Positions 15,367 to 17,829 of a DNA stretch of 17,829 bases are shown here, one piece after another. The position numbers were made by a program, and so were the translations under genes. Numbering within the stretch: the first letter of the stretch is position 1; the number at the start of each line of letters is the position of its first letter. A model generated the notes under the pieces. The model saw nothing but the letters and a program-made list of their open reading frames with translations, made no database searches and was not told where the DNA came from. This DNA comes from Luteococcus sp043424415 (GTDB taxonomy: Bacteria; Actinomycetota; Actinomycetes; Propionibacteriales; Propionibacteriaceae), in NCBI RefSeq assembly GCF_043424415.1, contig NZ_JBHWOO010000316.1, positions 1-17,829 on the forward strand. The letters run 5' to 3'.

Positions 15367-15796
15367 TGCTGCCCCCAGGAACCAGGTGCTGGCTCGCGGC
15401 ACCAGCGTGGAGGGTGCGAGGCGTGCGGAAGAGCAGATATTTGTAGGCCACGAAGTTCCAGCAGGTGACCACACCTGTTGCGACGAACTGGCAGCTCGCC
15501 AGGCCCAGACCGGCCCGGTTCAGCACGGTCACGATGGCGGTCACGGCGACGGAGTTGACCAGGGCCAGCAGCCCGTACCCCACCATCGATGGAGCCACCC
15601 TGGCCCCGGAACGGAAGACCACCCGGCGCTGCATCGTGTAGCTGAACCCGAAGGTGCCCCAGAAGGCCAGGGCCGCCGACAGTTCGATGGGCCAGTGGAA
15701 TCCCTCCCGGAAGAGGTTCAGCAGGGCCACGTTGAACAGGAAGCTGGTCCCTCCCGCCACCAGGTAGCGAGACCATGGCCGGCTCCACCACTTCAT
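15356..15796 (-). CDS. GtrA-like membrane protein
   Basis: A 146-residue protein with four predicted helices spaced as in the GtrA family: RYLVAGGTSFLFNVALLNLF, LSAALAFWGTFGFSY, VGYGLLALVNSVAVTAIV and FVATGVVTCWNFVAYKYLLF. The conserved F-x-x-N in the first helix and NF..YKY..F at the end of the last are present. Family members are thought to flip or help load polyprenyl-linked sugars. The ATG at 15796 is given. GTG at 15799 (9 bases after AAGGGG) and GTG at 15817 are real alternatives, changing the N-terminus by one or seven residues. It is the first gene of a three-gene operon; its promoter should lie in 15818-15915, but no clear -10 box was found there. Confidence 0.87.
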   Translation of the reverse strand: MKWWSRPWSRYLVAGGTSFLFNVALLNLFREGFHWPIELSAALAFWGTFGFSYTMQRRVVFRSGARVAPSMVGYGLLALVNSVAVTAIVTVLNRAGLGLASCQFVATGVVTCWNFVAYKYLLFRTPRTLHAGAASQHLVPGGSNVR

Positions 15797-15915
15797 CACC
15801 GTGTGACGCCCCTTCACCCGTTGGCGTCGTCACGTACGGTCAGGCGCGGGAGATCCCATCCAACCGTATGCCATGGTGATGGCGTGGGGCACGACAACAC
15901 GCAACCCGCCAAGGG

Positions 15916-16656
15916 TCACGCGCGACCCTGGATCACCTGGAGCATGCCACCCTGCGGGTCGGCGACGATGGCCAGGCGTCCGAAGGGGGAGTCCTTCGGA
16001 CCATCGAGCAGCTGGCCTCCCAGCTCCTGCGGCCGCACCATCCGCCAGTAGGAGGGCACCTCGTCGGGCAGGAAGTTGGTGGCCTCGCAGAGGTCCGCGC
16101 CGACGGAGCCGTCCTGGCCATGCGTGGCATAGCGGATGCCCTCGTCGCCGGTGGGCACCTCGACGACCTCCCAGCCGAAGACCTCGCGACAGAAGGCGAC
16201 AGCCGCGTCGTAGTCCTTGCTCATCACCTCGAACCAGACCGGGGTGCCCGGCTTGTCCGAGAGGTAGTAGCCGGCGAAGTCCTGCGGCTGTCACAGTCCG
16301 ACGACGGCGCCGTCAAGGTCGTTCACCAGGCCCATCCAGCCCGCCTCACCCACCTGCATCGCGGGCAGCATGACGGTGGCACCGGCGACCTCCAGACAAG
16401 CCGGGACGTCGTCCACGTGCAGGTAGATGGTCCATCTGGTGGGGTATTGCGGCTCGTCGGCCATGCCGTCGGGCGTCATGACCGAGCTCATCGCGCCGGC
16501 CACGAAGCCGTGGCCCTTCCTGATCATGGTGTAGCCGCCGAAGTCATCGCCCTGGTTCACGAACTCCCAGCCGAAGAGCTCTGGGTGGAAGGCCTTCGCT
16601 CCCTCGAGGTCGTGGGTGCCCAGGTCCATCCAGGTGGGGCTTCCGGGGGTGGTCAT
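15916..16656 (-). pseudogene. Two-domain VOC (glyoxalase-like) gene interrupted by one TGA
   Basis: Two vicinal-oxygen-chelate domains lie in one reading frame, separated only by a TGA at 16291-16293. The first (120 residues) starts at the ATG at 16656, with GGAGG 5 bases upstream, reads SPTWMDLGTHDLEGAKAF..LFGWEF and ends DGAVVGL. After the stop the same frame continues QPQDFAGYYLSDKPGTPVWFEVMSKDYDAAVAF..VFGWEV to the final TGA. Intact relatives read GLWQP at this point, so TGG to TGA is the simplest cause. Further odd residues are a His where FY is usual (AFHPELFGW), a Cys in the matching place of domain 2, and a first-domain segment (ACLEVAGATV) a few residues shorter than normal. These suggest decay. 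If translated separately, each half would be a single VOC domain. Substrate unknown. Confidence 0.82.
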
Positions 16657-16726
16657 GCTGCCTCCAAAGAAGGGTGGTCATCACCTCACACGACAGGGCA
16701 GCTCCCTTCGGACTCCCCTGCGCCAC

Positions 16727-16788
16727 AACAGACGTATTTCTGCACCCCAATCCGTTTTGAACCTGCCAACGCCCAGATCCGTCTGTTT
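16727..16788. repeat. 62-bp flanking repeat, left copy (upstream of DUF559 gene)
   Basis: The copy starts AACAGACG and ends CGTCTGTTT, so its ends are 8-bp inverted repeats. A directly oriented copy of exactly the same length lies just after the DUF559 gene. By hand alignment 46 of 62 positions match without gaps. The outer ends are identical, the right half is well conserved (21 of 26, including GTTTTG and CCCAGAT) and the left interior is poorly conserved (8 of 19). Confidence 0.85.
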
Positions 16789-16831
16789 CCGCTGTCCACA
16801 GGCTGCAGCCCAACCCAGCACCTGGGGACAG

Positions 16832-16862
16832 CTGACTGTTTTCGGCCCAGGATCCACATAAC
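16832..16862 (+). promoter_or_regulatory. Weak promoter candidate for the DUF559 gene
   Basis: CTGACT (16832-16837, four of six matches to TTGACA) is followed after 19 bases by CATAAC (16857-16862), which ends six bases before the ATG. If used, the message would be leaderless. The only ribosome-like bases are AAGG, two bases from the ATG, too close for normal use. Neither box is strong. Confidence 0.3.
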
Positions 16863-16868
16863 TAAGGC

Positions 16869-17705
16869 ATGGACCCACGAGACGGCGTCTGGCGGACGCA
16901 AGTGCTGCAACGATCCGGCTGGCAGCGACGAGACATCCAGCGGGCAGTCAAGGAGGGGAGCCTGCTGCACGTGAGGCGGGGGTGGTATGGCGCTCCCCAG
17001 GCCGACCCGCGCGTGCTGCGGGCCGTCAAGGCGGGCGGGGCCCTCACCTGTGCGTCAGCCCTGGCCCATCACGGGGCCTGGGACGTCACGGGCACGCTCG
17101 TCCACGTACGCCGCGACCACAACTTCACCAGCCCGCTGTCCGCCGGGCTGAAGCACTGCCACAGCGCCGGCGGCACCCGTGGCGCGCCACTGAGGGCGGT
17201 CGACGACCTCGCCACGGCGCTGCGCGCTGCGTGGGGGTGCCTGGGTCCAGAGGAACTCGTCCAGGTCTGTGATTCCCTGCTCCACAGGCGGATGATGACC
17301 CTGGACGAGCTGGCCGCCATCCTGCCGCGCGGTCGGCGCACCGACCTGCTGCTGCGCCACTGCGACCTCGCCGAGTCGGGGACGGAGACACTGGTCCGGC
17401 TACGGCTGAGGAGGAGGGGCATCCAGCTGCGCCCACAGGTCTGGATCACCCCCGGTGACCGCGTTGACCTGCTGGTGGGTGAGCGCCTGGTGATCGAGGT
17501 GGACAGCCGGGCCCACCACACGGGGATCGAGCGGTTTTCCGCAGACAGGGAACGCGATCTGCGTCTGCGCAGCCTTGGCTACACCGTCGTGCGCCTGACC
17601 TACCAGCAGGTGGTCCATGGCTGGCCGGCCGTCGAACAGTCACTGTTGGCGATGGTCCGCCGCGGCGACCACCGCTGGCGGGTGCGCCCCGAGCGTCCTG
17701 CCTGA
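16869..17705 (+). CDS. AbiEi-like N-terminal domain plus DUF559 nuclease-fold protein
   Basis: A 278-residue protein. Residues 5-43 (WRTQVLQRSGWQRRDIQRAVKEGSLLHVRRGWYGAP region) look like the small winged-helix domain found at the start of AbiEi-type antitoxins. The middle resembles the linking region of actinobacterial AbiEi/DUF559 proteins. Residues 168-250 match DUF559, a Vsr-like PD-(D/E)XK fold: ESGTETLVR (E169, E173), DRVDLLVG (D200), LVIEVDSRAHH (E210, D212, H216, H217), DRERDLRLRSLGYTVVRLTYQQV. The likely metal ligands are all present, so the nuclease site looks intact. No AbiEii toxin partner is adjacent, so it is not an ordinary toxin-antitoxin pair. The gene stands alone, between two 62-bp direct repeats. 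Such proteins are frequent in actinobacteria and their function is unknown. Confidence 0.85.
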   Translation: MDPRDGVWRTQVLQRSGWQRRDIQRAVKEGSLLHVRRGWYGAPQADPRVLRAVKAGGALTCASALAHHGAWDVTGTLVHVRRDHNFTSPLSAGLKHCHSAGGTRGAPLRAVDDLATALRAAWGCLGPEELVQVCDSLLHRRMMTLDELAAILPRGRRTDLLLRHCDLAESGTETLVRLRLRRRGIQLRPQVWITPGDRVDLLVGERLVIEVDSRAHHTGIERFSADRERDLRLRSLGYTVVRLTYQQVVHGWPAVEQSLLAMVRRGDHRWRVRPERPA

Positions 17706-17711
17706 CGCGCA

Positions 17712-17773
17712 AACAGACGCGATTCGATGTCCCGATGTGTTTTGCACCTGCAAATCCCCAGATTCGTCTGTTT
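17712..17773. repeat. 62-bp flanking repeat, right copy (downstream of DUF559 gene)
   Basis: This copy begins 6 bases past the DUF559 stop codon and has the same AACAGACG...CGTCTGTTT ends, orientation and length as the left copy. Inside it, TTTGCA-CC-TGCAAA (17741-17754) is a perfect inverted repeat that is degenerate in the left copy (TTTGAACCTGCCAA). The terminal stem followed by TTT might also end transcription, though the loop would be long. Confidence 0.85.
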
Positions 17774-17823
17774 CGGTGCGCTCCGGCCCCAGAGGGACGA
17801 CAGGGGCCGCCACCGCGGTGCGG

Positions 17824-17829
17824 TAGAAT
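17824..17829 (+). promoter_or_regulatory. -10 box TAGAAT at the right edge
   Basis: The window ends in TAGAAT, a strong actinobacterial -10 hexamer matching the TAGRNT pattern of the other promoters here. It implies a plus-strand gene starting just beyond the window. A possible -35 (ACGACA at 17797) is 21 bases away, longer than ideal. Confidence 0.4.

Noticed and set aside
15909..15931. Bulged hairpin around the VOC stop codon (CCAAGGGTC / GACCCTGG)
   Set aside because: It overlaps the last codons and the stop, with a bulge and no T-run; not convincing as a terminator.
16869..17705. Calling the last gene the antitoxin of an AbiE toxin-antitoxin system
   Set aside because: Only the N-terminal winged-helix resembles AbiEi, the C-terminus is a nuclease-like DUF559 domain, and no AbiEii nucleotidyltransferase is next to it.
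16727..17773. Treating the repeat pair as an insertion sequence or CRISPR
   Set aside because: There is no transposase, no visible target duplication and only two copies separated by a gene; the repeats are direct rather than terminal inverted copies of one element.

Overview
The window is high-GC bacterial DNA typical of an actinobacterium. GTG starts are common, codons strongly favour G or C at the third position, and -10 boxes of the form TAGRNT recur (TAGACT twice, TAGAGT, TAGGAT, TAGAAT). At least one gene (a TetR regulator) looks leaderless. The gene mix would suit a propionibacterium-like organism, but nothing here fixes the genus. No rRNA, tRNA, CRISPR array, transposase or phage gene was seen.

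Layout. (1) 50-3625, minus: a giant YhgE/Pip-type membrane protein with a long coiled-coil and proline-rich ectodomain. (2) 3626-4389: a 764-base gap with no convincing gene, less GC-rich than its surroundings. (3) 4390-9313: a surface-polysaccharide block. A GT4 glycosyltransferase and an initiating polyprenyl-phosphate sugar transferase run on plus, facing a wecB-GT4 operon on minus. (4) 9431-10909, minus: an AAT-type amino-acid permease. (5) 10990-12914: a GH13 alpha-amylase-family enzyme divergent from a TetR regulator, with two identical-arm palindromic operators between them. (6) 12929-15796, minus: a tightly overlapping three-gene operon (GtrA-like protein, GT2 glycosyltransferase, large polytopic membrane protein), probably a lipid-linked sugar system for modifying a surface glycan. 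(7) 15916-16656, minus: a two-domain VOC/glyoxalase-like gene broken by one in-frame TGA. (8) 16869-17705, plus: an AbiEi-like/DUF559 nuclease-fold gene bracketed by two imperfect 62-bp direct repeats. (9) A promoter-like TAGAAT at the right edge points to a gene beyond the window.

How the genes may work together. WecB supplies UDP-ManNAc, the sugar transferase loads the first sugar onto undecaprenyl phosphate, and the two GT4 enzymes extend it. The GtrA/GT2/membrane trio may decorate a glycan on the outer face of the membrane. No polymerase, flippase or ligase is visible, so the polysaccharide locus is partial or continues elsewhere. The most unusual structure is the repeat-flanked nuclease gene at the right end.
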